Assembly: GCF_009735645.1 (NCBI RefSeq)
Contig: NZ_CP032550.1
Coordinates: 1,922,001-1,986,000 of the forward strand
Source: Microbacterium oryzae
GTDB taxonomy: Bacteria; Actinomycetota; Actinomycetes; Actinomycetales; Microbacteriaceae
Direction of reading: 5' to 3'
Length of the DNA: 64,000 nucleotides
The first letter of the stretch is position 1. Each line of letters begins with the position of its first letter. Below the pieces are notes generated by a model. It was given only the letters and a program-made list of their open reading frames with translations. It searched no databases and was not told the origin of the DNA. The position numbers were made by a program, and so were the translations under genes. This document shows, piece after piece, positions 8,310 through 17,048 of this stretch.

Positions 8310-9623
8310 TCAGCCGGCGCCGTTGGAGCAGGTGACCTGGCTCGCGTCGGAACCGTGCACGTTCGCACCCAGCTCGCCGTCCGTGGGGGCCTCCGTCGCA
8401 CCCGGCGTCGCCGACGGGTCGACGGGCGCCTCGGTCTCGACGGGAGCGCCGGTGTCCTCGGGAGCGGGCGTCTGCGTGCCGTCCTCGCCCTCGGCGAGGA
8501 TCGCGCCGCCGCCGGTGTCGCCGGTGAGCTCGAGCGGCACGTTCTGCTCGAGCGCCGCCCACAGCGCCTCGGCCGACGCGTAGTCGGGGGCCACGCGGTT
8601 GACGTCGTACGGGTCGTCGACCACCGGGTACTGCACGAACGTGAACTCGTTCAGCGGCACGTCCTTCGCCGCCATCGCGATCTGCACCAGCGTGACCGGA
8701 TTCGTCAGGCTCGACGACGGGTCGACGTTCTGCAGGGTGGTGCGCGCGAGCGTGAGGAGCGTCGCGGGGTTGGTCAGCACCTCCTCGCTCGTGAGCTTGC
8801 GGGCCAGCGCCGACATGTAGACCTGCTGGTTGCTGATGCGCCCGAGGTCGCTGCCGTCGCCGACGCCGTGGCGGGTGCGGAGGAACTGCAGCGCCTCGAC
8901 CCCGACGAGGGTGTAGTTCTCCGACGGCGGGATGGCGAGGCCGGTGTGCTCGTCGTAGATGCCCTTGCCGCCCACGCAGACGTTCACGCCGCCGATGGCG
9001 TTGGTGATCTCGATCACGCCGCCCCAGGTGACCGTCGCGCCGTAGTCGATGGTCTGCCCCGAGAGCTGCTCGATCGTCTTCACGATGCAGCCGAGATCGC
9101 CGCGGTAGTACGCCTCGTTGAGCTGGCTGCGGGTGAGGGCGGACGCGACGTCGCCCTGCGGGTCGGTGCACTCGGGAGCCTCGACCATGAGGTCGCGGGG
9201 GAAGCTGATGACGGTCACGCGCCGCGGCTCGGGTGAGATGTGCACGAGCATGTTGACGTCGTTCAGCACGCTGTCGCGGGAGTCGGGGTCGTACGCGGCG
9301 TCATCCGGGCAGCGGCCGCCGAAGTACTGCTTGTACTCCTCCTCGCACGCGTCGAGGCCGGCGAAGAGGATGTTCACGCCCTCGTTGTCGAGCGCGCCGA
9401 TGTCGGGCGGCGAGGCGTCCTGCCCCTCGAGCACGACCGCGTCGGCGCTGAACGTCGAGCCGAAGTCCCACGCGGCGTAGCTCGCCACGCCCACGCCGCT
9501 GACGAGGAGCACGGAGACCGCCACGCCGAGCACGCGCAGCAGCTGGCGGAGCGGACTCGGCGAGGTCAGCCGGCCGTGGCGCGCGATGGTGCGCCGCGTG
9601 TCGTGCTTCCGGTTGTCGCTCAC
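8310..9623 (-). CDS. LCP-family (LytR-CpsA-Psr) cell-wall polymer ligase
   Basis: A 437-residue protein with a basic cytoplasmic N-terminus (about 35 residues), one membrane span (VLGVAVSVLLVSGVGVASYAA) and an extracellular LCP domain. Family markers include DSRDSVLNDVNMLVHI and SFPRDLMV, with basic residues that bind the polyprenyl-diphosphate substrate. LCP enzymes transfer teichoic-acid or polysaccharide polymers from lipid carriers to peptidoglycan. The C-terminal 80 residues are Pro/Thr/Glu-rich and presumably disordered. GTG 9623 was chosen over a longer reading because it has GAGAGGA in front and because upstream codons run into tRNA-Ser(TGA). It could act on the polymer made by the locus at 47556-63905, but nothing links them directly. 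Confidence 0.9.
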   Translation of the reverse strand: MSDNRKHDTRRTIARHGRLTSPSPLRQLLRVLGVAVSVLLVSGVGVASYAAWDFGSTFSADAVVLEGQDASPPDIGALDNEGVNILFAGLDACEEEYKQYFGGRCPDDAAYDPDSRDSVLNDVNMLVHISPEPRRVTVISFPRDLMVEAPECTDPQGDVASALTRSQLNEAYYRGDLGCIVKTIEQLSGQTIDYGATVTWGGVIEITNAIGGVNVCVGGKGIYDEHTGLAIPPSENYTLVGVEALQFLRTRHGVGDGSDLGRISNQQVYMSALARKLTSEEVLTNPATLLTLARTTLQNVDPSSSLTNPVTLVQIAMAAKDVPLNEFTFVQYPVVDDPYDVNRVAPDYASAEALWAALEQNVPLELTGDTGGGAILAEGEDGTQTPAPEDTGAPVETEAPVDPSATPGATEAPTDGELGANVHGSDASQVTCSNGAG

Positions 9624-9680
9624 TCGCGTCCTCTCGGGCTGGACGGTGGCCGCCCGCGCCCTGACGCGAGCCGCCTTCCG

Positions 9681-9765
9681 CGGAGGGTGTGGGATTCGAA
9701 CCCACGGGACATCTCTGCCCACCGGTTTTCAAGACCGGATCCTTCGGCCGCTCGGACAACCCTCC
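9681..9765 (-). tRNA. tRNA-Ser(TGA)
   Basis: A class II tRNA with acceptor GGAGGGT/ACCCTCC, anticodon stem-loop CCGGTCTTGAAAACCGG (anticodon TGA), long variable arm and T-loop GGTTCGAATCC. The discriminator is G at 9681; no CCA is encoded. It reads UCA-type serine codons and lies 15 bases from the 5' end of serS's downstream neighbours' strand group. Confidence 0.96.
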
Positions 9766-9861
9766 GTGCCCGCGCGAGCGCGGACGGCGTCGAGTCTAGT
9801 GGAACGGCCGTCCCGCTATTGTCGGCGGAGCCCCTGAGGGGTCGCTGTCAAGGTCCGCCGT

Positions 9862-10710
9862 TCAGACGATGGTCGCCGTCGCGACGCCGAGCTCCGACAG
9901 CGCAGCCGCGACGCCGCCGCCCTCGACGGGGAGCGTGAGCTGCGTCGCGTACTGCTGCACCTCGGGCGGCGCCTGGCCCATCACCACCGCGCTGCCGCCG
10001 CCCTCGCCGGCCCACGCCAGCATCTCGATGTCGTTCCGGCCATCCCCCATGACCGCGACCTGCGCGCGGTCGATCTCGAGCCACTCGCGCACCTTCTCCA
10101 GCGCGGTGGCCTTGTTCACGCCCTGCGGCGCGATGTCGAGCCAGGCCGACCAGCCGACCGAGTAGGTCACCTGCTGCAGGCCCATGCGCTCGACGAACGC
10201 GTTGAACTCCTCGCCGTCGTGCTCGGGCGAGACGACGACCACGCGCGTCACGCGCAGACCCAGCATCTCCTCGAACTCGACGTGGCGTGCGCCAGGGCGG
10301 TTCAGATCCCAGTCGTCCATGTACTGCGTGAACAGGCGCGTGCCGTCGGCGAGCTCGACCATGTAGCTCGCGCCGGGGAGGTGCTCGCGGATGAACTGCA
10401 GCACCTCGGTGGCGTCGAAGGTCTCGGTGGTGTGGCGGATGTACCCGGTCGGGTCCTCGGGATCGCGCGACATGATGGTCGCGCCGTTCGCGCACACGAC
10501 GTACGGCGGGAGGATGCCCAGGCCCTCCATCACGGGGGCTGCGGACTCCCAGCTGCGCCCGGTCGCGATCGTCACGACGTGGCCGCGCTCGGCGGCCTCG
10601 GCGACCGCCTCCTGCACACCGGGGCTGAAGGTGCCGTCCTCGAGCACGACGGTGCCGTCGATGTCGAGGGCGATCAGCAGACGGGCGGACGCGTCGACGG
10701 GGTAGGTCAT
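9862..10710 (-). CDS. HAD-superfamily hydrolase (Cof-type phosphatase)
   Basis: A 282-residue haloacid dehalogenase-like phosphatase. Motif I is LDIDGTV near residue 16, motif II is TIATGR near 49, and motif IV is [11 protein letters not shown] near 226; a C2-type cap lies between. Cof proteins dephosphorylate sugar phosphates, FMN or pyridoxal phosphate with broad specificity. The start overlaps the serS stop by four bases (ATGA), so it is cotranscribed and coupled to serS, an arrangement I recall from other Microbacteriaceae. The substrate is unknown. Confidence 0.88.
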   Translation of the reverse strand: MTYPVDASARLLIALDIDGTVVLEDGTFSPGVQEAVAEAAERGHVVTIATGRSWESAAPVMEGLGILPPYVVCANGATIMSRDPEDPTGYIRHTTETFDATEVLQFIREHLPGASYMVELADGTRLFTQYMDDWDLNRPGARHVEFEEMLGLRVTRVVVVSPEHDGEEFNAFVERMGLQQVTYSVGWSAWLDIAPQGVNKATALEKVREWLEIDRAQVAVMGDGRNDIEMLAWAGEGGGSAVVMGQAPPEVQQYATQLTLPVEGGGVAAALSELGVATATIV

Positions 10711-11972
10711 GCGATCGGCTCCAGGATCTCGAGTCCGCCCAGGTACGGCCGCAGCGGCTCCGGGACGACGACGGATCCGTCGGCGCGCTGATGCGTCTCG
10801 AGGAGGGCGACGATCCAGCGCGTGGTGGCGAGCGTCCCGTTGAGCGTCGCCACGTGGCGGGTCTTCCCGCCGTCGGGGCGGTGGCGGATGTCGAGGCGTC
10901 GCGCCTGGTAGGTGGTGCAGTTGGAGGTCGACGTGAGCTCGCGGTACGCGCCCTGCGTCGGCACCCAGGCCTCGGTGTCGTACTTGCGGGCCGCGCTCGA
11001 GCCGAGATCGCCGGCAGCGACATCGATCACGCGGTACGCGAGTCCGAGCGAACTGAGCATCTGCTCCTCGATGGCCAGCAGGCGCTCGTGCTCGGCCTCC
11101 GCGTCCTCGGGGGTCGTGTAGACGAACATCTCCAGCTTGTTGAACTGGTGCACGCGGATGATGCCGCGGGTGTCCTTGCCGTGCGACCCGGCCTCGCGCC
11201 GGTAGCAGGTCGACCAGCCCGCGTAGCGGATGGCCCCGCCCGAGAGGTCGACGATCTCGTCCTTGTGGTATCCGGCGAGGGCGACCTCGCTCGTGCCGAC
11301 GAGGTAGAGGTCGTCCTCCTCGAGCCGGTAGATCTCGTCGGCGTGCGCGCCGAGGAAGCCGGTGCCGGCCATGATGTCGGGCCGCACGAGCGTCGGCGTG
11401 ATCATCGGCGTGAAGCCGTGCTCGAGGGCCGTGTTGAGCGCGTAGTTCATGAGCGCGAGCTCCAGGCGCGCGCCGATGCCCTTGAGGAAGTAGAACCGGG
11501 CGCCGGAGACCTTCGCTCCGCGCTCCATGTCGATGGCGCCGAGCTTCTCGCCGAGTGCGAGATGGTCGAGCGGCTCGAAGTCGAAGGCGGGGATGTCGCC
11601 GACGCGGCGCAGTTCGACGAAGTCGTCCTCGCCGCCGGCGGGCACGCCGTCGATGACGACGTTCTGGATCGCGTCGATCGCGGCGCGGAAGGCGGCCTCT
11701 GCCTCGTTCGCGGCGGCCTGGGCGGCCTTCGCGCGGTCGGCGAGATCCTTCGCCTGCGCCACGAGCGCGGCCTTCTCGTCCTTCGGCGCCTTCGCGACGG
11801 TCTTCCCGAACGCGTTCTGCTCCGCGCGCAGGTCCTCGAACGCGCTGATCGCCGTGCGACGGGCGGCATCCGCGGCGAGCGCGGCGTCGACGGCTTCGGG
11901 CGATCCGCCGCGCGCCGCCTGAGAACGCTTGATGAGCTCGGGGTCTTCGCGCAGCAGTACGGGGTCGATCAT
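10707..11972 (-). CDS. serS: Seryl-tRNA synthetase
   Basis: A 421-residue class II synthetase of normal length. Residues about 1-110 form the antiparallel coiled-coil arm that contacts the long variable arm of tRNA-Ser. The catalytic domain has motif 2 in [22 protein letters not shown] and motif 3 near the end ([17 protein letters not shown]). It charges both tRNA-Ser species encoded nearby. The ATG lies six bases after TAGACT, suggesting a leaderless transcript; the GGAGG between them is too close to serve as a ribosome site. The downstream HAD gene overlaps its stop. Confidence 0.97.
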   Translation of the reverse strand: MIDPVLLREDPELIKRSQAARGGSPEAVDAALAADAARRTAISAFEDLRAEQNAFGKTVAKAPKDEKAALVAQAKDLADRAKAAQAAANEAEAAFRAAIDAIQNVVIDGVPAGGEDDFVELRRVGDIPAFDFEPLDHLALGEKLGAIDMERGAKVSGARFYFLKGIGARLELALMNYALNTALEHGFTPMITPTLVRPDIMAGTGFLGAHADEIYRLEEDDLYLVGTSEVALAGYHKDEIVDLSGGAIRYAGWSTCYRREAGSHGKDTRGIIRVHQFNKLEMFVYTTPEDAEAEHERLLAIEEQMLSSLGLAYRVIDVAAGDLGSSAARKYDTEAWVPTQGAYRELTSTSNCTTYQARRLDIRHRPDGGKTRHVATLNGTLATTRWIVALLETHQRADGSVVVPEPLRPYLGGLEILEPIA

Positions 11973-11978
11973 CCTCCG

Positions 11979-11984
11979 AGTCTA
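11979..11984 (-). promoter_or_regulatory. Candidate -10 box for leaderless serS transcript
   Basis: TAGACT on the minus strand is followed by six bases and then the serS ATG. A TANNNT box 6-7 bases before a start codon is typical of leaderless actinobacterial genes. No transcript data support it here. Confidence 0.55.
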
Positions 11985-12031
11985 GGCGCGCGGCGCGCGC
12001 GGACTCCCGGAGGCGGGACGACGCGCCGCCC

Positions 12032-12037
12032 TAGAGT
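12032..12037 (+). promoter_or_regulatory. Candidate -10 box for leaderless lipid kinase transcript
   Basis: TAGAGT lies six bases before ATG 12044, and no purine-rich ribosome site is present. It is back-to-back with the serS promoter box, so the two genes share a short divergent promoter region. Confidence 0.5.
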
Positions 12038-12043
12038 GTGAGC

Positions 12044-13042
12044 ATGACCGCCGAAGCCGCCCCCGCGCCGCGGGCCGCGCTGGTCTACAACCCCGTGAAG
12101 GTCGCCTCGGCCGACGCGCTGCGCTCGGCCGTCACGCTCATCTCCGAGGAGTGCGGATGGCTGCCGCCGCTCGTCTTCGAGACGACGATCGAGGATCCCG
12201 GGCAGCAGGCCACGCAGCGCGCCCTCGCCGAGGGGGTCGCCGCCGTCCTCGTCGCCGGCGGCGACGGGACCGTGCGCGCGGTGGCCGAGGCGATGAGGGG
12301 AACCGGCGTGCGCCTGGCCGTCGTCCCGAGCGGCACCGGCAACCTGCTCGCCCGCAACCTCCGACTGCCGCTGACCGATCCCGAGGAGATGGTGCGCGCG
12401 GCGATCGAGGGCGACGTCGTGGCCACCGACATCGGCGTCGCCCGGCTGCGTCGCCTCACCGGCGAGGTGGAGGAGCACGCCTTCGTCGTCATGGCGGGCA
12501 TCGGACTCGACGCGGCGATGATCGCCAACACCAACGCACGTCTGAAGCGGCAGGTGGGATGGGTGGCCTACGTCGACGGCGCGGCCCGGTCGCTCCCCGG
12601 AGCGGAGCCCTTCCGCGTCGTCTACCAGCTCGACGGCGGGAGGCTCCACGCCGCGAAGGTGCAGAGCGTGCTGTTCGCCAACTGCGGCGCACTGCCGGCG
12701 GGCATCGAGCTCATCCCGGAGGCCTCGATCTTCGACGGCGTGCTCGACATCGCCCTCATCCAGCCGTCCGGCATGTTCGGGTGGCTCGGCGTCTTCCGCA
12801 AGGTGTGGTGGGACAACTCGGTGCTGCGCCGCTCGCGGCTGGGGCGCCGCGTGGTCGAGCGGCGGCGCGACTCGTCGGTGCGCTTCCTGCGCGGCACCGA
12901 GATGGAGACCGCACCGGTGGCCATCCAGCCGGTCGAGCTCGACGGCGACGAGTTCGGTCAGGCGACCCGGCTCCACTGCCGGATCGAGAAGGGTGCCCTC
13001 CTCATGGCCGTCCCCCACGGCCATCCGACCGCCCGGCTCTGA
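12044..13042 (+). CDS. Diacylglycerol kinase-family lipid kinase
   Basis: About 332 residues with the DAGK catalytic fold. It has the nucleotide loop VAGGDGTVRAVAEAM near residue 70 and VPSGTGNLLARNL near 98, followed by a two-lobed C-terminal domain. Bacterial members phosphorylate diacylglycerol or related lipids at the membrane to recycle them into phospholipid synthesis. GTG 12038 is an alternative start two codons earlier; ATG 12044 is preferred because of the TAGAGT box six bases upstream. It converges with the cardiolipin synthase gene, separated only by a short hairpin. The lipid substrate is not determinable. Confidence 0.9.
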   Translation: MTAEAAPAPRAALVYNPVKVASADALRSAVTLISEECGWLPPLVFETTIEDPGQQATQRALAEGVAAVLVAGGDGTVRAVAEAMRGTGVRLAVVPSGTGNLLARNLRLPLTDPEEMVRAAIEGDVVATDIGVARLRRLTGEVEEHAFVVMAGIGLDAAMIANTNARLKRQVGWVAYVDGAARSLPGAEPFRVVYQLDGGRLHAAKVQSVLFANCGALPAGIELIPEASIFDGVLDIALIQPSGMFGWLGVFRKVWWDNSVLRRSRLGRRVVERRRDSSVRFLRGTEMETAPVAIQPVELDGDEFGQATRLHCRIEKGALLMAVPHGHPTARL

Positions 13043-13050
13043 CCGGGCGG
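13029..13050. terminator. Hairpin between convergent lipid kinase and cardiolipin synthase
   Basis: CCGCCCGG and CCGGGCGG form an 8-bp G+C stem around a 6-base loop that contains the kinase stop codon. It sits in the 15-base gap of two convergent genes and may terminate both directions. No U-tract is present. Confidence 0.45.
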
Positions 13051-13057
13051 CGCCGGC

Positions 13058-14518
13058 TCACTGCAGAGCGGACGTGAGGCGGGCGAGATTGTCGAGCACC
13101 TTGCTCCAAAACGACCGCGAGACCCAGTCGTCCAGCTCGAGCGCACGGCTGCGGGCGCGGTAGTCGTCCTCGACGTCGCGCAGCTGGCGGACGAACTCCT
13201 CGGCGCGCACGAGCAGCGAGACCTCGAAGTTCAGGCCGAACGAGCGCATGTCCATGTTGCTCGAGCCGATCACGGCCACCTCGTCGTCGACCGACACCGT
13301 CTTCGTGTGCAGGATGTACGGCGGCTGGAAGAGGTAGATGTGCACGCCGGCCTTGAGCAGCGCCTCGTAGTAGCTGCGCTGCGCGTGGTACACCATCGCC
13401 TGGTCGCTGATCTCCGAGACGAACAGCTCCACGCGCACGCCGCGGGAGACCGCCGCGCTCACCGCCAGCATGAGCGCCTCGTCGGGGACGAAGTACGGGC
13501 TGACCATGACGATCTTCCGCTGCGCCGCGTACAGGAGGGCGAGGAACAGCCGCAGGTTGTTCTCCACCTCGAACCCGGGCCCCGATGGCAGGACCTGGCA
13601 GTCGAAGTCGCCCGTTCCCGCTGCCATGTCGCGCAGGTCCACCCCGGGCGGGGTCTCACCGGTCTCGCTGTAGTAGTCGCTGAGGAAGACCGCATCGACG
13701 CTGGAGACCACAGGGCCGTCGAGCCGGACCATGAGGTCCACCCACTGGAGCCCGCGCTTGATGTTGGAGCGCACGTTGTAGCTCCGGTCGGTGACGTTCT
13801 GCGAGCCCATGTAGGCGACTTCGCCGTCGACGATGAGGAGCTTCCGGTGATTGCGGAGGTCGGGCCGCTGCCAGCGACGCCGCAGCGGACGCAGGGGCAG
13901 CAGGTAGTGCCAGTCCGCGCCCATCCGCTTGAGCCGGTCGCGCGTCTTCCGGTGCAGCGGCTTGGACAGGTTCGCCCAGTGGTCCATGAGCACGCGGACG
14001 GCGACGCCCCGCCCGCACGCCTCCTCCAGCGCCTGGAAGAAGTTCTCGGTCGACCGGTCGGACTTCAGGATGTAGAACTCGACGTGCACGTACCGACGAG
14101 CCGAGCGGATGGCCTCGGCCATCTCGTCGAGGCTCTCCTGGTATCCCGTCACCAGACGGGCGCCGTTGTCGCCGGAGAGCGGCAGCGCGCCCAGCTCGCG
14201 GTTCATGCGCACGATCGCGCTGAACCAGCCGGGCTCGTTCGGACGCGGGGTGCCGCGCTCCAGGTGCTCGTTCGCCTGACGGAGGACGCCGTTGATCTCG
14301 GTCTGCATCTCGCGGCGCTCCCGCGGCAGGCGGGGGTTGCCGATGAGGAGGAAGAGGATCATGCCCGGGATCGGCACGAGGAAGATCGCGAGCAGCCACG
14401 CCATCGCCGACGTGGGCTTGCGATTCGCCGGGACGACGATGAGCGCGAGGACGCGCACGACGACGTCGACGACGGTGTAGGCGCCGAGCCAGAAGGCGGA
14501 GCTCACCACCCAGTCCAT
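13058..14518 (-). CDS. cls: Cardiolipin synthase (phospholipase D family)
   Basis: A 486-residue ClsA-type enzyme. Two N-terminal membrane segments (residues about 5-30 and 40-60) are followed by two phospholipase D domains. These have HKD motifs HRKLLIVDGEVAYMGSQN near 233 and HTKTVSVDDEVAVIGSSN near 416. It condenses phosphatidylglycerol molecules, or phosphatidylglycerol with CDP-diacylglycerol, into cardiolipin at the membrane. ATG 14518 is preferred over GTG 14524 because GAGGAGG lies six bases before it. It is convergent with the lipid kinase, so two membrane-lipid genes are neighbours. Confidence 0.93.
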   Translation of the reverse strand: MDWVVSSAFWLGAYTVVDVVVRVLALIVVPANRKPTSAMAWLLAIFLVPIPGMILFLLIGNPRLPRERREMQTEINGVLRQANEHLERGTPRPNEPGWFSAIVRMNRELGALPLSGDNGARLVTGYQESLDEMAEAIRSARRYVHVEFYILKSDRSTENFFQALEEACGRGVAVRVLMDHWANLSKPLHRKTRDRLKRMGADWHYLLPLRPLRRRWQRPDLRNHRKLLIVDGEVAYMGSQNVTDRSYNVRSNIKRGLQWVDLMVRLDGPVVSSVDAVFLSDYYSETGETPPGVDLRDMAAGTGDFDCQVLPSGPGFEVENNLRLFLALLYAAQRKIVMVSPYFVPDEALMLAVSAAVSRGVRVELFVSEISDQAMVYHAQRSYYEALLKAGVHIYLFQPPYILHTKTVSVDDEVAVIGSSNMDMRSFGLNFEVSLLVRAEEFVRQLRDVEDDYRARSRALELDDWVSRSFWSKVLDNLARLTSALQ

Positions 14519-14606
14519 CCGCACCCTCCTCGTCCTGGCCAGCCTAGCGAAGCGAGGTGGACGCTCCGGACGGGGCCGTCTGCGACGGCGCGACGGCCGG
14601 ACACAG

Positions 14607-14640
14607 CGAACCGCCGTCCGCGCGAGCGGACGGCGGTTCG
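14607..14640 (-). terminator. Strong hairpin terminator after DUF4383 gene
   Basis: A perfect 15-bp stem, CGAACCGCCGTCCGC with its complement, closed by a GCGA loop. It starts 10 bases after the DUF4383 stop and also separates it from the downstream cardiolipin synthase start region. Confidence 0.75.
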
Positions 14641-14650
14641 GCGGCTCCGG

Positions 14651-15106
14651 TCAGACGTGACGTCGCGCCGTGTTCCGTCCGAGGAGGAACCCGAGCGCGA
14701 TCATCGCGACGGCCAGCACCAGGTGCAGCCAGTTGTCGGCGCTGTTCAGCGGGACGAAGTTCGCGGCGCTGTCGTGCGGGACGAACAGGCCGTAGATGAA
14801 CAGCACCGCGTAGACGATGCCGCCGACGATGAGGTAGCTGCGCGCCGCGGACGCGGTGCGCGCCATCGCCAGGCCGGCGACGCCGTACAGGGCGTGCACG
14901 AGGTTGTGCAGGATCGACACCTGGAAGATGCCGAGGAGCATCGCCTCCGACGTGTGCGACGCGAATTCCAGCTGGTCGACGCCCGAGGTGATCCCCGGGA
15001 TGAAGCCCGCGATGCCCACCAGGAGGAAGACGACTCCCAGGATCAGCGCGGCCTTCTGGACCGGGGTCTCGGCGTAGCCGACCCGATCGGTGGTTCTGTG
15101 GCTCAT
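14651..15106 (-). CDS. DUF4383 membrane protein
   Basis: A 151-residue protein with four predicted membrane segments (around residues 18-38, 57-78, 83-108 and 125-145). It matches the actinobacterial DUF4383 family, including the N-terminal VQKAALILGVVFLLVGIAGF stretch and the HNLVHALYGVAG segment. The family function is unknown. It is flanked by a strong terminator downstream and 95 bases without a gene upstream, so it is probably a single transcription unit. The ATG at 15106 is preceded by a purine-rich GAGAGGG. Confidence 0.88.
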   Translation of the reverse strand: MSHRTTDRVGYAETPVQKAALILGVVFLLVGIAGFIPGITSGVDQLEFASHTSEAMLLGIFQVSILHNLVHALYGVAGLAMARTASAARSYLIVGGIVYAVLFIYGLFVPHDSAANFVPLNSADNWLHLVLAVAMIALGFLLGRNTARRHV

Positions 15107-15201
15107 TACCCTCTCCTCTGCTGCTGCGTGCGGACTCTCTGGCGTCTCCAGGGAACCGCGCGCGGACGCATGGGGAAAGGGCTTGACATCAGTCACTTCC
15201 G

Positions 15202-16344
15202 TCACAGCCCGCGCATGGTGAAGGCTCCGGCGAGCACGCCGCGGAGGGGCGGACCTGCCAGGCCCCGGATCGCGGCGTTGCGCGCCGCGAGCAGAGCGCC
15301 CCCGCATGGCGCGCCCATCGTCATGTTGAAACGGGCGCGTCTCATCGCTCGCCCCGCCGCCGCGCGGCGATCTCGCGCGTACGCGCCCCACGGGTCATCG
15401 CCGCCCTGACGAGGCCGGAGGCGGTCCGCGAGTGCGCGCGCATCCAGCCAGCCGAGGTTCATCCCCTGTCCGCCGATCGGGCTCACCTCGTGCGCGGCGT
15501 CGCCCGCGAGCGCCACGCGGCCCTGCGCGAAGGTCGCGGCGAGCTGCTGACGTGCGGCGAAAGGGCTGGGCTCGCTCAGGGTGGCGGTGTCGAGCCGCGC
15601 GCCCACCCGCTCCTCGACGAGGGCGGCGAAAGCCGCGCGAGACCACGTGCGCTCGCCCGCCGCACCATCGGCACGGGGCCCGTCGGCGCGGAACCCGTCG
15701 GTGCGGACGACCCAGCGGCGACGGTCTCCCGGAAGCGGAAACGACTCCACCACGCCGTCGGGCTCGAGATGCAGCAGCGCGCTGCCGCGATGCTCGCCGA
15801 GGTCGTCGGCGTCGGCCATGACGAATCGGACGTCGGGATCGCGGCGCTCCCACCCGATCCCCGCGCGCTCTCGGACGAAGCTGCGCGTGCCATCCGCCCC
15901 GACCAGCAGCCGCGCGGCGACGGCGCCCTCTGACGTCTCCACCTCGACGCCGGCTGTCGTCGTCCGCAGGTCGCGGACCTCGATCCCGCGGCGCAGGGCG
16001 CGGGGAGCGGCCTCGCGCAGACGCCGTTCGAGGTGCGCCTCCGTGCGGTCTTGGGTGAGCATCCGCACGGGGTCCGCGAAGGACAGGGTCCCGATCCGCC
16101 GCCCGCGGCAGAGCGCGACGCCCTCGTGGATGCGCAGCGCCGCGTGCTCGATGTCGTCGCCGATGCCCGCCGCGGCGAGCGCGGCGAAGCCGGGCGGGTG
16201 GATGCCGACCGCGCGCGAGCTCGCCGACGGAGCGAGCGAGCGCTCCAGGACCGCGACGTCCGCCCCCTGCTGCGCGAGGAGGCATCCCAGCAGCATGCCG
16301 ACCGGCCCCGCGCCCACGACGACGACGTCGTGCGACGCGCTCAT
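15202..16344 (-). CDS. FAD-dependent monooxygenase (aromatic hydroxylase type)
   Basis: A 380-residue group A flavoprotein. It opens with the dinucleotide fold VVVGAGPVGMLLGCLLAQ (residues 7-24), has the DG-type motif LLVGADGTRSFVRE near 155, and the GD motif VALAGDAAHEVSPIGGQGMNLG near 280. These are diagnostic of para-hydroxybenzoate hydroxylase-like enzymes. It probably hydroxylates the aromatic ring of the polyketide made by the upstream genes. Its ATG overlaps the methyltransferase stop (ATGA). SrsA-SrsB-SrsC of Streptomyces griseus, as I recall, has the same three functions (resorcinol synthase, methyltransferase, flavin hydroxylase) and gives methoxyhydroquinone lipids. Confidence 0.88.
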   Translation of the reverse strand: MSASHDVVVVGAGPVGMLLGCLLAQQGADVAVLERSLAPSASSRAVGIHPPGFAALAAAGIGDDIEHAALRIHEGVALCRGRRIGTLSFADPVRMLTQDRTEAHLERRLREAAPRALRRGIEVRDLRTTTAGVEVETSEGAVAARLLVGADGTRSFVRERAGIGWERRDPDVRFVMADADDLGEHRGSALLHLEPDGVVESFPLPGDRRRWVVRTDGFRADGPRADGAAGERTWSRAAFAALVEERVGARLDTATLSEPSPFAARQQLAATFAQGRVALAGDAAHEVSPIGGQGMNLGWLDARALADRLRPRQGGDDPWGAYARDRRAAAGRAMRRARFNMTMGAPCGGALLAARNAAIRGLAGPPLRGVLAGAFTMRGL

Positions 16345-17048
16345 GCCTCGTGCACCGCCTCGAGGCGCGCGGGCCGCCCTCGCTCCACCCGCCAGCCGGG
16401 CGGCACGATGGCCGCCAGCTCCGCGCGGGTGCGGCTGCGGCGGATGGATGTGAGTCCGTCCTCGCGCAGGAAGGTGCCGCGCAGGAGGAGCGGATGGACG
16501 GGCAGCGTGCCGAGCGCGAAGGCGACGTACGCGCCGCGCGACCGCTCGATGTCGCGATGCACCACGACACCACCGGGGCGCAGCAGCTGCGCGGTCTCCG
16601 CCATCAGGGCGGTGGCCTCGTCGTCGGAGAGGTGGTGGAGCACGTGGTTCGACATGACGACGTCGAACCGCTCGCCGCTCGCGAGCACGGCGGTGGTGTC
16701 CATGCGGCGCACGCGCAGGCCCGGCGTGGGCGGCACGCGCTCGGCGAACGCGAACGCACGCGGATCGGGGTCGATCGCGAGCACGTCGAGCCGCCCGGGC
16801 TTCCGTCGCGCCCACCGGCACACCGCGCGCGGGAAGTCGGCGCCGCCCGTGCCGACGTCGAGCAGGCGCACGTCTCCCTCCCGCAGGCGGGGCGCGATCC
16901 AGCGCCGATACGCCCCGTGCGGCGCGGCCACGACCGCGTTCATGAGCCCGAAGCGCGCGTAGGTGCGCGCGAGCCGGTCCGGGTCGCAGTCGGGGTCGTC
17001 CATCCGCTCGGCGACGACGGCGTCGCGCGCGGCGAGCCGTCCGGCCAT
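16341..17048 (-). CDS. SAM-dependent methyltransferase (class I)
   Basis: A 235-residue Rossmann methyltransferase. SAM-binding motif I is LLDVGTGGADFPR near residues 63-75, the acidic motif II is VLAIDPDPRAF near 90, and motif IV is FDVVMSNHVLHHL near 128. Its 5' end overlaps the polyketide synthase stop by one base (TGATG), and its 3' end overlaps the monooxygenase start by four. It is therefore locked into the type III polyketide operon and presumably O- or C-methylates the phenolic product. The acceptor is not determinable. Confidence 0.88.
   Translation of the reverse strand: MAGRLAARDAVVAERMDDPDCDPDRLARTYARFGLMNAVVAAPHGAYRRWIAPRLREGDVRLLDVGTGGADFPRAVCRWARRKPGRLDVLAIDPDPRAFAFAERVPPTPGLRVRRMDTTAVLASGERFDVVMSNHVLHHLSDDEATALMAETAQLLRPGGVVVHRDIERSRGAYVAFALGTLPVHPLLLRGTFLREDGLTSIRRSRTRAELAAIVPPGWRVERGRPARLEAVHEA

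Noticed and set aside
15190..15205. ACTTCCGTCACAGCC occurs here and again near 43105
   Set aside because: A shared 15-mer in 64 kb of biased sequence is expected by chance and the two contexts differ.
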